Source of the DNA: Arthrobacter sp. StoSoilB20
Lineage (GTDB): Bacteria; Actinomycetota; Actinomycetes; Actinomycetales; Micrococcaceae
Direction: 5' to 3'
Assembly: GCF_019977295.1 (NCBI RefSeq)
Contig: NZ_AP024651.1
Location: 992,001 to 1,056,000 of the forward strand
DNA length: 64,000 nucleotides
The translations under genes and the position numbers were made by a program. Under the pieces are notes generated by a model. It made no database searches. It saw nothing but the letters and a program-made list of their open reading frames with translations, and was not told where the DNA came from. The first letter of the stretch is position 1; every line of letters begins with the position of its first letter. Shown here piece by piece: positions 40,452-49,831 of this stretch.

Positions 40452-41888
40452 TCAGTTGTCGGTACGTTGGCGTATTTCAAGTTCGGTGACAGCGACGGAT
40501 CCTTCGCCGACGAAGACGCCGATCCGCCCGGTAGTGAGGTCGTAGATCCTCGCGCTGAGCGCCACTTGGCGGTCGACGACGGCGACGCAAGTGTCGCCGT
40601 CGACGATGACCTCAAGCGTGTGTACGCCGGGGGCGAGGTCGCAGGGTCGCTCAAGTTCGACGTCGAACGGGACATCGCCTGAGACGTGCCACTGTGCATC
40701 ACCGGTGACCGCGCGCGGCCAGCGGTCGAAGACGAGCCGGCCCCGCTTGGGTTCCAAGCGGAGGACGTAGGAGTGGTCGCCGTCGTGGCTTGAGCGGAGC
40801 AGCAACCCGCACTCGGTGGTGTTCGGAGCGATGTCCAGCACCACCTTGGCGTAAAACTGTTCCGGCATCTCCTCGTCGGACACCATCGACGTGTACCCAT
40901 CCGGCACATCGAACCGGGTGGGCACGGCACTTGTCAGGGAGACGGGGACGTCATCCCAGAAGCTCTCCACCAGTTCATCCGCGAAGCAGAATCCCAAGGT
41001 TCCGTCCGGGTTTTGGCGGGCTTCGAGCACAGACATGGTGCCGGCCCACTGCCATGGCCCATTGTCGGTGTTGCCTTCCTTGGTGGCGATCCAGCCAAAG
41101 AAGAAACGGCGGCCGTCGCGCTCAGCGGACTTTGAGGCGTAAAAGGCGCGGCCGTCGACGCTGTCCAAAGATGGCACAGTCCACGGGCCGTCGGGACTCT
41201 TGGCCATGCGGTAGCGGGTGGTGAACGATTCCGAGAACTCGGAGTACACCATGTACCACCAGTCACCCCAAGCGAAGACATCCGGGCATTCATGGGTGAT
41301 GTACCGGCGTGGGGCCCAAAACGGGTCGGTGTGTTGCCAGGTCATCAGGTCAGTGGATACGCACTGGGCGATCACGCCGCGGCGGCGCTCCGGACCGGTG
41401 GAGTGCCTGGCTGCCAACAACATCCTCCACTGCTTCCTGGTGTCATCCCAGAACACGAAGGGATCCCGCCAGTCACCGGACTCGTAGCCGTCCGGAGCGC
41501 CGAATGTCAGTTCCGGGTGCTTTTGCCAAGTGCGCATGCCATCGGTGCTGGTGGCGTGCATGACCAACTGGAGCGGTACGCCGTCGGCCCCGCGGTTCCG
41601 GGGGTTTTGGCCGGTGTAGAAGAGGTGGTGGACGCCGGACCCGTCCGCAACGACGCTGCCGGTGTAGGCGTTGAAGTCCCGGTCGGTTTCGCTGCCGTGG
41701 TGCAGGGAGACACCATGGTTTTCAAACTGTGTGAGGTCTTTTGTGGTGACCAGGTTCCAGGATGTTCCCGGTTTCGGGTCCGAGCGGTCTTCGTGAAGGT
41801 AGAAGAGCCAGAACTCTCCGTCCTTCTCGTAGGGGATAAGGTCCCCAACCCATCCGTCGGCGGGTTGGAAGAAGACTGGGCGTTTCAT
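40452..41888 (-). CDS. Intracellular GH32 beta-fructosidase
   Basis: This 478-residue enzyme has no signal peptide, so it acts in the cytoplasm. The five-blade domain carries the GH32 nucleophile Asp16 in GWVGDLIPY (a variant of the usual WMNDPNG), the transition-state Asp142 in WRDPF, and the acid/base Glu200 in THECPDVF. A C-terminal beta-sandwich follows from about residue 335. Its likely job is cleaving the disaccharide brought in by the co-encoded importer, plausibly DFA IV or levanbiose; sucrose or fructan are alternatives. It is first in the operon and lies just downstream of LacI operator A. Confidence 0.88.
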   Translation of the reverse strand: MKRPVFFQPADGWVGDLIPYEKDGEFWLFYLHEDRSDPKPGTSWNLVTTKDLTQFENHGVSLHHGSETDRDFNAYTGSVVADGSGVHHLFYTGQNPRNRGADGVPLQLVMHATSTDGMRTWQKHPELTFGAPDGYESGDWRDPFVFWDDTRKQWRMLLAARHSTGPERRRGVIAQCVSTDLMTWQHTDPFWAPRRYITHECPDVFAWGDWWYMVYSEFSESFTTRYRMAKSPDGPWTVPSLDSVDGRAFYASKSAERDGRRFFFGWIATKEGNTDNGPWQWAGTMSVLEARQNPDGTLGFCFADELVESFWDDVPVSLTSAVPTRFDVPDGYTSMVSDEEMPEQFYAKVVLDIAPNTTECGLLLRSSHDGDHSYVLRLEPKRGRLVFDRWPRAVTGDAQWHVSGDVPFDVELERPCDLAPGVHTLEVIVDGDTCVAVVDRQVALSARIYDLTTGRIGVFVGEGSVAVTELEIRQRTDN

Positions 41889-41907
41889 CTGCGCTGATGT
41901 CCATTCT

Positions 41908-41923
41908 GCTAAAGCGTTTGATC
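41908..41923. promoter_or_regulatory. LacI-type operator A
   Basis: gctaaagcgtttgatc contains the LacI-family core taaagcgtttga. It lies 20 bp before the start of the intracellular GH32 gene. Confidence 0.75.
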
Positions 41924-41952
41924 ACTCGTAAGCTAGCCGGAAATTCAGCAGC

Positions 41953-41968
41953 GATCAAGCGTTTTAGC
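41953..41968. promoter_or_regulatory. LacI-type operator B
   Basis: gatcaagcgttttagc is the reverse complement of operator C except for one base. Its centre is 45 bp from A and 44 bp from C. Confidence 0.75.
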
Positions 41969-41996
41969 AATTATTTATTTTGTCTGAACTTATGGT

Positions 41997-42012
41997 GCTA
42001 AAACGCTTGACC
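41997..42012. promoter_or_regulatory. LacI-type operator C
   Basis: gctaaaacgcttgacc matches A in 13 of 16 positions and inverted B in 15 of 16. It is on the side of the secreted levan fructotransferase gene. Confidence 0.75.
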
Positions 42013-42226
42013 GGAAAACTGTCCGCCGCTAATGTCCTGCGTAGCCGATGACTCACCGGACCGCTCGATGCCGAGCCGTCCGGACCCGGCAATGAGTACC
42101 AATACAGCTCTCCACCTGACGTGCAGTACCAGGCTGCCCGGGACCTTTCCCGACGGTCTCACACACCCATCACCATGACGTTTGGCGTGTCGTCGCGCCC
42201 GCCGAACACTGAGAGGAAACGAATCG

Positions 42227-43786
42227 ATGACGTATGACATCTCTCGCCGCACTGCCCTGCAAGGTGCAGGGGTTGGTGCCTTGGCACTTTTCATGAGCAA
42301 TGCCATTCCCGTGGCCGCCCACGCCCAGACATCCCTCCGGGCGATCTACCACATGACCCCGCCCTCCGGCTGGCTATGTGATCCGCAGCGACCCGTACAT
42401 ACAAACGGCGCCTACCAGCTCTACTACCTCCACTCCGGCCAGAACAACGGACCGGGCGGATGGGACCACGCGACCACCGGCGACGGAGTGTCCTACACCC
42501 ACCATGGAGTGGTGATGCCACTGCAGCCGGACTTCCCCGTGTGGTCGGGATCGGCAGTAGTGGACACCGCCAACACCGCCGGCTTCGGCGCCGGCGCAGT
42601 CATCGCGCTCGCCACCCAACCCACGGACGGAGTCCGGAAATTCCAGGAACAGTACCTTTACTGGTCCACGGATGGAGGCTACTCCTTCACCGCATTGCCT
42701 GACGCGGTCATTGTGAACACTGATGGACGGACGGCCACCACCCCCGCCGAGGTGGAGAACGCAGAATGGTTCCGCGACCCGAAAATTCACTGGGACGCGA
42801 CGCGCAACGAGTGGGTCTGTGTCATCGGCAGGGCCCGCTACGCTGCCTTCTACACCTCTCCCAACCTGCGGGATTGGCAATGGAAGTCCAACTTCGACTA
42901 CCCCAACCACGCCCTCGGCGGTATCGAATGCCCGGATCTGTTCGAAATGACCGCAGGAGACGGAACCCGGCACTGGGTGTTCGGGGCGAGCATGGACGCC
43001 TACAGCATCGGCCTGCCCATGACCTTTGCCTATTGGACAGGTTCATGGAACGGCACAGCATTCATCGCCGACAACCTCACACCACAGTGGCTTGACTGGG
43101 GATGGGACTGGTACGCCGCCGTGACTTGGCCGGCCGCCGAAGCACCTGAGACCAAGCGGCTTGCCACCGCGTGGATGAACAACTGGAAATATGCCGCCCG
43201 CAACGTGCCCACGGACGCGTCCGACGGCTACAACGGGCAAAATTCCATCACGCGCGAGCTCAGGCTCGAGCGCCAATCGGGCGGCTGGTATACCTTGCTC
43301 AGCACGCCCGTTCCGGCGCTTTCGAACTATGCCACCTCCAGCACCACCCTTCCGGACCGCACAGTCAACGGCAGTTTCGTACTTCCGTGGAGCGGCCGGG
43401 CGTATGAACTGGAACTCGATATTTCATGGGACACGGCAGCGAACGTGGGAGTCTCGGTGGGCCGCTCGTCCGATGGCAGCCGCCATACGAACATCGGCAA
43501 ATACGGTGACGAGTTGTACGTCGATCGCGCATCCTCGGAGCAAAGCGGTTATGCGCTGGCACCCTACACCCGCGCCGCCGCGCCCATCGATGCGAACGCC
43601 AGATCCGTCCACCTGCGCATCTTTGTAGACACCCAAAGTGTTGAGGTGTTCGTAAATTCCGGGCACACGGTGGTTTCGCAGCAGGTGCACTTCGCGGCCG
43701 GGGACACGGGGATCTCCCTCTATGCGGACGGCGGTCCGGCCAAATTCACCGGCATCACCATCCACGAGTTCGGGAACCCCATCTAA
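42227..43786 (+). CDS. Secreted levan fructotransferase (DFA IV-forming), GH32
   Basis: This 519-residue exoenzyme has a twin-arginine signal (SRRTALQG, cleavage near AHA at residue 33). The catalytic blade shows PPSGWLCDPQRPV with nucleophile Asp52, FRDPK with Asp184 and GGIECPDLF with acid/base Glu234. WLCDP, with Cys in place of Asn, together with NNWKYAARNVPTDASDGYNGQNS matches what I recall of Arthrobacter levan fructotransferases, which convert levan to di-D-fructose 2,6':2',6 dianhydride (DFA IV). The C-terminal half is a beta-sandwich. agaggaaa precedes the ATG. Control is probably by the LacI operators upstream. Confidence 0.88.
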   Translation: MTYDISRRTALQGAGVGALALFMSNAIPVAAHAQTSLRAIYHMTPPSGWLCDPQRPVHTNGAYQLYYLHSGQNNGPGGWDHATTGDGVSYTHHGVVMPLQPDFPVWSGSAVVDTANTAGFGAGAVIALATQPTDGVRKFQEQYLYWSTDGGYSFTALPDAVIVNTDGRTATTPAEVENAEWFRDPKIHWDATRNEWVCVIGRARYAAFYTSPNLRDWQWKSNFDYPNHALGGIECPDLFEMTAGDGTRHWVFGASMDAYSIGLPMTFAYWTGSWNGTAFIADNLTPQWLDWGWDWYAAVTWPAAEAPETKRLATAWMNNWKYAARNVPTDASDGYNGQNSITRELRLERQSGGWYTLLSTPVPALSNYATSSTTLPDRTVNGSFVLPWSGRAYELELDISWDTAANVGVSVGRSSDGSRHTNIGKYGDELYVDRASSEQSGYALAPYTRAAAPIDANARSVHLRIFVDTQSVEVFVNSGHTVVSQQVHFAAGDTGISLYADGGPAKFTGITIHEFGNPI

Positions 43787-43806
43787 GCCTGCGTCCCACG
43801 GCTGGA

Positions 43807-43854
43807 AAGAACGACGGCGACGCTGCAGCAGGCGGGTGCGTCGCCGTCGTTCTT
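43807..43854 (+). terminator. 17-bp perfect hairpin terminator after the levan fructotransferase
   Basis: aagaacgacggcgacgc (43807-43823) is perfectly complementary to 43838-43854, ending in ttctt. Confidence 0.85.
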
Positions 43855-44056
43855 CCGGGTCCGTTGGGCAGTTCGCATGTGACAAGCACCCGGGTGACCC
43901 ACCTGATCCACCCTGTACAACGACAGGTCGCAGCCAACAAGGCGTTATCCACAGCCGACCAGGCAACGCACGACGCCGGGTCCCCGGCTCCGATAGGCTG
44001 GTCACCTCGGCTGATGCAAGTGGCCGCAGGAAACTCTATGCGGAGCCACCCTACGA

Positions 44057-45718
44057 ATGTCTGATGACCTTGCCCTGAGCGCCCTCGCGGCGTCCGATTT
44101 CTCCCTCCCCGAATTGCGCGACGGCCAACTGGCTGGGATGAGCGCCCTCGTCCAAGGCCGCGATGTCCTCGCGGTCATGCCCACCGGTTACGGAAAGTCC
44201 GCTACCTATCAGGTCGCTGCCCGGTACCTTCACCACCAAACGGGACGGCCCGCCGTCGTGGTTTCTCCGCTTATTGCTTTGCAGGAAGACCAGTTGGACG
44301 GGCTCACCGAGGACCTTGGCCCCGGCGCCGCCGTGGCCATCAACTCCTCCCGCAGCGATTCGGAAGTGGAGGCGGCTTGGGCGGCGGCTGAATCCGGCCA
44401 GGCCACCTTCTTGTTCCTTGCCCCGGAGCAACTGGCCAAGCAGGTCACCGTGGACCGGATCGCGGCGCTGAACATCACCATGTTCGTGGTGGACGAGGCG
44501 CACTGTGTCTCCTCCTGGGGCCATGATTTCCGGCCCGACTACCTGGAACTGGGTACCGTCCGCGAACAGTTGGGCAACCCGCCGGTAGTGGCGCTGACTG
44601 CTACCGCCTCACCGCCGGTGCGCAACGAAATTCTGGAGCGGCTGGGCATGAAGGACCCGTTGGTCCTGATCCGCGGCTTTGACCGCCCCAATATCAGCCT
44701 CGATGTGGTCCGGCACCAGGAGGACAAGGGCAAGCGCAAAGCCGTGGTGGAGCAGGTTGCCGCCCTCGCCAAGGCCGGGGGAGTGGGCTTGCTGTACGTG
44801 GCAACCCGCAAGGACAGCGGGAAGTACGCGGCCAAGCTGGCAGAGGAAGGCCTGCGGGCCGACGCCTACCACGCGGGCCGGTCCGACACTGACCGCGAGA
44901 AGGTCCATGAGTCATTCCTGGATGACCAACTGGACGTTGTTGTTGCCACAACTGCCTTTGGCATGGGGATCGACAAGCCAAACGTCCGGTTCGTGGTCCA
45001 CGCAGACATTCCGGATTCCCTGGATTCGTACTACCAGGAGATCGGCCGGGCCGGGCGTGACGGCGAGCCTGCCCAGGCGGTCCTGCATTATCGTGCCGAA
45101 GACCTGGGGCTTCGCAAGTTCTTCACTACACACTCCCCGGATCCTGAGGCGCTCACCGCGGTGCTCAAAGTCATCAGGAATGCAGGCGCACCGGCTCCGA
45201 AAACCGCCTTGGTTGAGCTCACGGGCTTTCCAGGGCGCCGGATCACTGCACTGGTGAACCAGTTGGAAGATGCCGGCGCCGTCACCACGGGGAAGCGCGG
45301 TGTCCGCCTTGCTTCCAAGGCCAAACTTTCCGCGCTGGTGCGCCGTGCTGTAGAACGTGCAGAGGCCCGGCAACGGGTGGAACAATCCCGGCTCACCATG
45401 ATGCGGGGCTACGCGGAGACCGACGGCTGCCGCCGGCAATTCCTTCTGGGCTACTTTGGCGAGGACATGCCCGAGCCCTGCGGCAACTGCGATGCCTGCA
45501 AGGATTCCGCGGACAGGGTGAATCTCCAGGACGCAGCGGATGACACCGCGGCACCTGAACTGTTTCCGCTCCAATCCACTGTGGTCCATAAGGAATGGGG
45601 CCAAGGCCTGGTGATGCGGCACGAGGACGACGTCATGACTGTGCTCTTCGAGCAGGAGGGGTACAAGACCCTGTCCCGATCCGCCGTCGTCGAACATGAG
45701 CTGTTGAAGCCGGCCTAG
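44057..45718 (+). CDS. recQ: ATP-dependent DNA helicase RecQ
   Basis: This 553-residue 3'-5' helicase unwinds recombination and replication intermediates. Helicase motifs are in order: Q-motif LRDGQLAGM, Walker [25 protein letters not shown] in [41 protein letters not shown] and IGRAGRDG. A zinc-binding region follows with Cys in [13 protein letters not shown] and CGNCDACKD. The protein ends with a short SH3-like tail ([13 protein letters not shown]) instead of an HRDC domain. ATG 44057 is used; no strong ribosome site is visible. Confidence 0.93.
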   Translation: MSDDLALSALAASDFSLPELRDGQLAGMSALVQGRDVLAVMPTGYGKSATYQVAARYLHHQTGRPAVVVSPLIALQEDQLDGLTEDLGPGAAVAINSSRSDSEVEAAWAAAESGQATFLFLAPEQLAKQVTVDRIAALNITMFVVDEAHCVSSWGHDFRPDYLELGTVREQLGNPPVVALTATASPPVRNEILERLGMKDPLVLIRGFDRPNISLDVVRHQEDKGKRKAVVEQVAALAKAGGVGLLYVATRKDSGKYAAKLAEEGLRADAYHAGRSDTDREKVHESFLDDQLDVVVATTAFGMGIDKPNVRFVVHADIPDSLDSYYQEIGRAGRDGEPAQAVLHYRAEDLGLRKFFTTHSPDPEALTAVLKVIRNAGAPAPKTALVELTGFPGRRITALVNQLEDAGAVTTGKRGVRLASKAKLSALVRRAVERAEARQRVEQSRLTMMRGYAETDGCRRQFLLGYFGEDMPEPCGNCDACKDSADRVNLQDAADDTAAPELFPLQSTVVHKEWGQGLVMRHEDDVMTVLFEQEGYKTLSRSAVVEHELLKPA

Positions 45719-45731
45719 ATACCAGGGCGCC

Positions 45732-46670
45732 TCAGGTGTTCAGCTCCAGCATCAATGCCGGGAGCTCATCGGCGAGCTCGCGGGCCAGGAAGCCCAGCGG
45801 ACCGAGCTTGCTCGCCAAACGATCAGCTGCGGCGGCGTGAAGGTGGGTGCCCCAGCACGCTGCCTGCACGCCGCTTGTGCCCCTGGCCCGAAGCCCGGCG
45901 ATGGTGCCGGCCAAAACGTCCCCGCTGCCGGAAGTTCCCAGTCCGCCGTAACCTGTGGTGATCTTCCACAGTCCCGGTTCCTGCGAACTTCCGGATGAGG
46001 GTCCGGCGATGAAGCCCTGGCAACTGACCACTGCGCCGAAGCGCTGGGCGATGGCCACCAGATCCCTCTCCAGGTCCTCAACGTCCCGTCCCAGCAGGAT
46101 TCCCGCTTCCGTCGGGTTGGGAGTCAGGAGCAGCCGGCCACGCCATGGGCCAAGCCGGTCTTCGATCCGGGCCAGCCCGCCCAAGGCATAAGCATCAAGC
46201 ACGACGGCGGGCCCTCCTTGCGGGCCGTCGCCACCCTCGCCTTCCTCCCGCGCCAGAAGGGCGTCCAGGAGATGCTCGGCAAGGTCCCGGTCGTCCAGTC
46301 CCGGACCGATCAAGACGGCGTCGGCCTTCTCCAGATAAGCTGCCACCCGGTCCAGCCCTTCGCCGGTGACAGAGCCGTCGGCGTTCTCCGGCAGGCCCAC
46401 AGACCCACATTCGGGCAGGGCCACGGCCACCTGCGGCGCCACGGACCCTGCCACAGCCAGCGTGATCTTTCCAGCACCCGCACGGAGCGCCGAAATGCCG
46501 GCCAACAGGGCTGCGCCCGGGGTGGCCCGCGCGCCACCAATGACCAGCACCGCTCCGCGCGAATACTTGTCTTCGCCGGGAGCGGGCAAGGGCCAGTCCC
46601 GCAGCAGGGAGGGGGTCACCAGAGTGGGGTTGCCGGGCTCACTGGGGGTGGACACTGGCATCTCCGGCAT
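45732..46670 (-). CDS. nnrD: ADP-dependent NAD(P)H-hydrate dehydratase
   Basis: This 312-residue ribokinase-fold enzyme repairs hydrated NAD(P)H in the cytoplasm. YSRGAVLVIGGARATPGAALL near the start, LLLTPNPTEAGILLG, and GYGGLGTSGSGDVLAGTIAG with the catalytic Asp of the anion hole are diagnostic. The N-terminal epimerase (YjeF_N) domain found fused in many bacteria is absent here. Its start overlaps the end of the histidine phosphatase gene by 32 bases, so the two are co-translated. Confidence 0.9.
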   Translation of the reverse strand: MPEMPVSTPSEPGNPTLVTPSLLRDWPLPAPGEDKYSRGAVLVIGGARATPGAALLAGISALRAGAGKITLAVAGSVAPQVAVALPECGSVGLPENADGSVTGEGLDRVAAYLEKADAVLIGPGLDDRDLAEHLLDALLAREEGEGGDGPQGGPAVVLDAYALGGLARIEDRLGPWRGRLLLTPNPTEAGILLGRDVEDLERDLVAIAQRFGAVVSCQGFIAGPSSGSSQEPGLWKITTGYGGLGTSGSGDVLAGTIAGLRARGTSGVQAACWGTHLHAAAADRLASKLGPLGFLARELADELPALMLELNT

Positions 46671-47415
46671 GTTCGGTCACTGCCACACCCTGCTCTTTCA
46701 GATGGTCAGCTACGTTGAAGCTCTCCAGTTGCCAAGGGCCGGCACCCGTGGGACGGACGTACCGGGTGATGGAGGCATTCAGCACCGATGTGGTGGCTGC
46801 CAGGTCCAGGATCTCGTCCTCGGACATTCCTTCCAGGACATAACGGACAAGGAGGATGACGGCGTCATGGCAGACCAACATCACCCTGTGGCCGTTTCCC
46901 AGTGTGTTGAGCTCGTCCAGGACCGAGCGGAGCCGGAGGGCGACATCGGCCCAGGACTCACCACCCGGCGGCCGGTAGTACAACTTGCCGAGCCAGAGCC
47001 GCCGTTCGGCCTCGTCCGGGTAGCGTGCCTCAACGCCTAGTCGCGTCAACCTGTCCAGAATCCCCAGCTCCCGGTCACGCAGGCGTTCATCGATGAGGAC
47101 CTTTACCGGCCAGCCTGCCGCCTCCACGGCGATCTCGGCCGTCTGACGGGCCCGGGCATAGGGTGAGGACACCACAGCATCGGGCCGGAACTCCTCAGCC
47201 ATCCTTGCCAGCGCCGTCCCCAATGCCTTCGCCTGCTCCTGGCCCGTAGCGGAGAGGTTCACGTCAGGGTCCCTGGCCGGCACCTGGATAACCTCGGCCC
47301 CGGCCAGGCGCGCCTCCGTCGCGGCCACGTTGCCTTCACTCTCGCCGTGCCGGATCAGCAGCAATTCCACGGCACCAGCCTCCTGCACTGCGTCCGTCAG
47401 CCCGTCCTCAACCAC
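46639..47415 (-). CDS. Histidine phosphatase family protein (phosphoglycerate-mutase-like)
   Basis: This 258-residue enzyme has the catalytic RHG motif (LLLIRHGESEGN), the second arginine block SSPYARARQTAEIA, RDRELGILD and the second catalytic His in MLVCHDAVILLVRYVL. Such enzymes act on phosphorylated sugars or nucleotides; the substrate is unknown. GTG 47415 is chosen because ggaggg lies about nine bases ahead, whereas the GTG three codons earlier overlaps that site. It is upstream of nnrD in a two-gene operon. Confidence 0.88.
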   Translation of the reverse strand: MVEDGLTDAVQEAGAVELLLIRHGESEGNVAATEARLAGAEVIQVPARDPDVNLSATGQEQAKALGTALARMAEEFRPDAVVSSPYARARQTAEIAVEAAGWPVKVLIDERLRDRELGILDRLTRLGVEARYPDEAERRLWLGKLYYRPPGGESWADVALRLRSVLDELNTLGNGHRVMLVCHDAVILLVRYVLEGMSEDEILDLAATTSVLNASITRYVRPTGAGPWQLESFNVADHLKEQGVAVTEHAGDASVHPQ

Positions 47416-47543
47416 AAAGATCACCCCTCCGCGTGCGTTGCCGAATGCAGAACACTACCCACTGCGTACCCGCCAAGGCCGGATGGTAAACGGGGGATTG
47501 GGAACCCCTTTTGTCCGGACTTGGAGTGAAGTAAGTTGCTCGC

Positions 47544-48815
47544 ATGGAGGACTCATACCCAGTGGTCATTGTCGGTGCCGGATTTGCAGGCGTAGCAGCA
47601 GCCAAGGAGCTGGGGGGCAAAGGCATCCGCGTCCTGCTCATCGACTCAAACAACTATCACCAGTTCCAGCCCCTGCTTTATCAGGTTGCGACGTCCCAGA
47701 TAGGTGTCTCAGCCATTGCCCGCCCCCTGCGCTCGGTTTTCCGTCGCTACAAGACCGTCAAGGTCCTCACCGCGAAAGTGGAGTCAGTCAGCGCGGCTGA
47801 ACGGACGGTCACCACCACCGATGGCCGCACGGTGCACGGAGAAATCCTGGTGATCGCCGTAGGGGCGGTCCCTAACTTCTTCAACACTCCGGGTGCGGCG
47901 GAACTGGCATTCCCCCTCTATTCGGTCACTGATGCCACCAGGCTTGGCACGGGCCTCACCCGTCTGCTGGACCAGGCCGACAGAAACCCGGACGGTTCCG
48001 TTGACGTTGTGGTGGTGGGAGGCGGCCCTACCGGCGTGGAAACCGCGGGAGCGATGGCAGAGAACGTCAAATACGTTGTGAGCAAGTATTTCTCGCCGGA
48101 GCTTGCCGCGCGGTGCAGGGTGCATCTGGTGGATATGGTCCCCAGCGTCCTGAACATGTTCTCCGCCAAGTCCCAGAAGTATGCCACGGAGCATTTGAAG
48201 AAAGTGGGGGTCCAACTGCACATGGGGGTGGGCGTCACCGAGGTCCGTCCCGACGGGGTGGCCTTGGCAGATGGAACTTCGGTACCGGGACAAATCGTGG
48301 TGTGGGCAGGAGGGCTGAAAGCCGGCGGCCTGATTGATGGTTCCGGACTGGCCCAGGGGAGAGGGGGCCGGGTTGACGTTCATCCTGACCTGACCGCTCC
48401 GGGCGTGGACGGTGTCTACGTCATTGGAGACGCAGCGAACATCACGGATTCAACGGGGGCAAAGCTGCCGCAGCTGGGTTCGGTGGCTCAACAGGCTGGA
48501 AAATGGGCCGGCAAAAACATCCTCGCGGACCTGGACGGGGGCAGCCGGGCACCATTCCGTTATGTGGACAAAGGCTACATGGCCATGGTCGGGCGTGGCG
48601 CGGCAGTGGCGGAGCTGGGCCGCAAGCGAGTCCAGTTGCAAGGCGTCCTTGCCTTCCTGTCCTGGCTGCTGGTGCATCTGGCCCTGCTTTCGGGGCTGCA
48701 ACAAAAGGTCCGTGCCTTGTTCTCCTGGCTCAATGGCTATCTTCTCCATAGTCCTGCCCAAGTGGTGGTCAGCGGGCCTGTCGAGAAGGAATCACCGGAC
48801 CAGGATCCAAGCTAA
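47544..48815 (+). CDS. NADH dehydrogenase-like FAD oxidoreductase (NDH-2 type)
   Basis: This 423-residue flavoprotein has two Rossmann motifs: VVIVGAGFAGVAAAKEL at the N-terminus for FAD, and VVVVGGGPTGVETAGAMAE near residue 155 for NADH. YHQFQPLLYQVATSQI, VIAVGAVPNFFNTPGA and GVYVIGDAANI are NDH-2 signatures. A hydrophobic, amphipathic C-terminus (FLSWLLVHLALLSGL) would dock it on the inner membrane, where it passes electrons from NADH to quinone. It is divergent from the phosphatase gene. Confidence 0.9.
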   Translation: MEDSYPVVIVGAGFAGVAAAKELGGKGIRVLLIDSNNYHQFQPLLYQVATSQIGVSAIARPLRSVFRRYKTVKVLTAKVESVSAAERTVTTTDGRTVHGEILVIAVGAVPNFFNTPGAAELAFPLYSVTDATRLGTGLTRLLDQADRNPDGSVDVVVVGGGPTGVETAGAMAENVKYVVSKYFSPELAARCRVHLVDMVPSVLNMFSAKSQKYATEHLKKVGVQLHMGVGVTEVRPDGVALADGTSVPGQIVVWAGGLKAGGLIDGSGLAQGRGGRVDVHPDLTAPGVDGVYVIGDAANITDSTGAKLPQLGSVAQQAGKWAGKNILADLDGGSRAPFRYVDKGYMAMVGRGAAVAELGRKRVQLQGVLAFLSWLLVHLALLSGLQQKVRALFSWLNGYLLHSPAQVVVSGPVEKESPDQDPS

Positions 48816-48825
48816 GTACGGGATC

Positions 48826-49110
48826 TCAAAGGAGCTGTGACCCCGCCGCTTTCTTGTAGTTGCGGTGTGCCACCAGTGCATGGACTACGAAGAGTGCCCC
48901 GGCAAGGGCAAGGGGAAACACGTGCAAGGGAATCGCCAGCAGCATCAGCAGGACCCCGAGTGCAGCGCCCACGACATCACGGAGGCGGGGTTGCGCCGGT
49001 CCGGGCACAGGTACCCCGGATTCGAGTTGCCGGGCCAGGTCGGGATCCTGGATGAACAGTTCGCGCTCAAGTTGCTGAAGTACTTTGCGCTCCCTTTCAG
49101 AAAGTGGCAT
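48826..49110 (-). CDS. DUF3040 domain membrane protein
   Basis: This 94-residue protein begins MPLSERERKVLQQLERELF, the signature opening of the actinobacterial DUF3040 family. Two hydrophobic segments follow (about 47-80) and a basic C-terminus. Function is unknown. It converges on the NDH-2 gene with only 10 bp between the stops. Confidence 0.85.
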   Translation of the reverse strand: MPLSERERKVLQQLERELFIQDPDLARQLESGVPVPGPAQPRLRDVVGAALGVLLMLLAIPLHVFPLALAGALFVVHALVAHRNYKKAAGSQLL

Positions 49111-49329
49111 GGGAGTCCCTCCTTAAGCGCTGAGGCTGCTTTGTGAGATTGGAGATCAACCGGTTCAGGGGCGACCCTTTTCCAGTGACCCAATAAGCTA
49201 AGCATGCTTACTATTCAGACCGCAAGCATGTCGCCCGTACTGTGTGCTTCCCCTCGCCGGACGGGAGGCCCCTCTCCGGCACCCAAGCTGGGAAGATAGC
49301 ACTGGGAACACCAAACAAGGAGCAACATC

Positions 49330-49791
49330 ATGACACTCAAAGAACGCTTGAAAGCGGACGTCGTTGACCACATGAAGGCCGGCAACAAGGTCGCATTGAC
49401 CACGGTTCGCAACGTGTTGGGCGAGATCAGCACGCGGGAAAAGTCGGGCAAGACGCCGGTGGAGCTCGACGACGCGCAAGTCACCTCGCTGCTGCAGAAG
49501 GAAGCTGCCAAGCGCCGCGACACGGCCCGGATCTACACTGAAGCCGGCGAGGCGGACCGGGCAACAGCCGAAGTAGCCGAAGCGGAGATTATTGAGGCGT
49601 ACCTCCCCAAGGCGCTCACCCGCGAAGAAGTAGAGGCAATCGTGGACGAGGCCATCACGGCTTTGACCGCAGATGGCCAGGAACTCTCCATGCGGTCCAT
49701 TGGAGCCGTCATGAAGCCTGTCACCGCCAAAGTTGCAGGACGCTTCGACGGTAAGACGGTCAGCGAAATCGTGCGGGGCCGTTTGGCTTGA
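49330..49791 (+). CDS. GatB/YqeY domain protein
   Basis: This 153-residue helical protein (LKERLKADVVDHMKAGNK, EIIEAYLPKALTREEVEAIV, KPVTAKVAGRFDGKTVSEIVRGRL) covers the whole YqeY family, related to the tRNA-binding tail of GatB. It lacks the amidotransferase catalytic domain, so a role in tRNA or aminoacyl-tRNA handling is only inferred. aaggagc lies ahead of the ATG. Confidence 0.9.
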   Translation: MTLKERLKADVVDHMKAGNKVALTTVRNVLGEISTREKSGKTPVELDDAQVTSLLQKEAAKRRDTARIYTEAGEADRATAEVAEAEIIEAYLPKALTREEVEAIVDEAITALTADGQELSMRSIGAVMKPVTAKVAGRFDGKTVSEIVRGRLA

Positions 49792-49799
49792 GTGGCCGT

Positions 49800-49831
49800 G
49801 GGGTTGGTGTCGCCATGCGTCAGCCAACCCC
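49800..49831. terminator. Hairpin between convergent genes
   Basis: ggggttgg (49800-49807) pairs with ccaacccc (49824-49831). It overlaps the end of the DUF72 gene. Confidence 0.5.

Larger units (their letters stand above)
41889..42226. other. Divergent control region between the two GH32 genes
   Basis: This 338-bp gene-free stretch is A/T-richer than its surroundings near its centre (ttatttattttgtc). It carries three LacI-type operators and presumably both promoters. The 200 bp nearest the levan fructotransferase form a long leader in which I see no other element. Confidence 0.75.
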
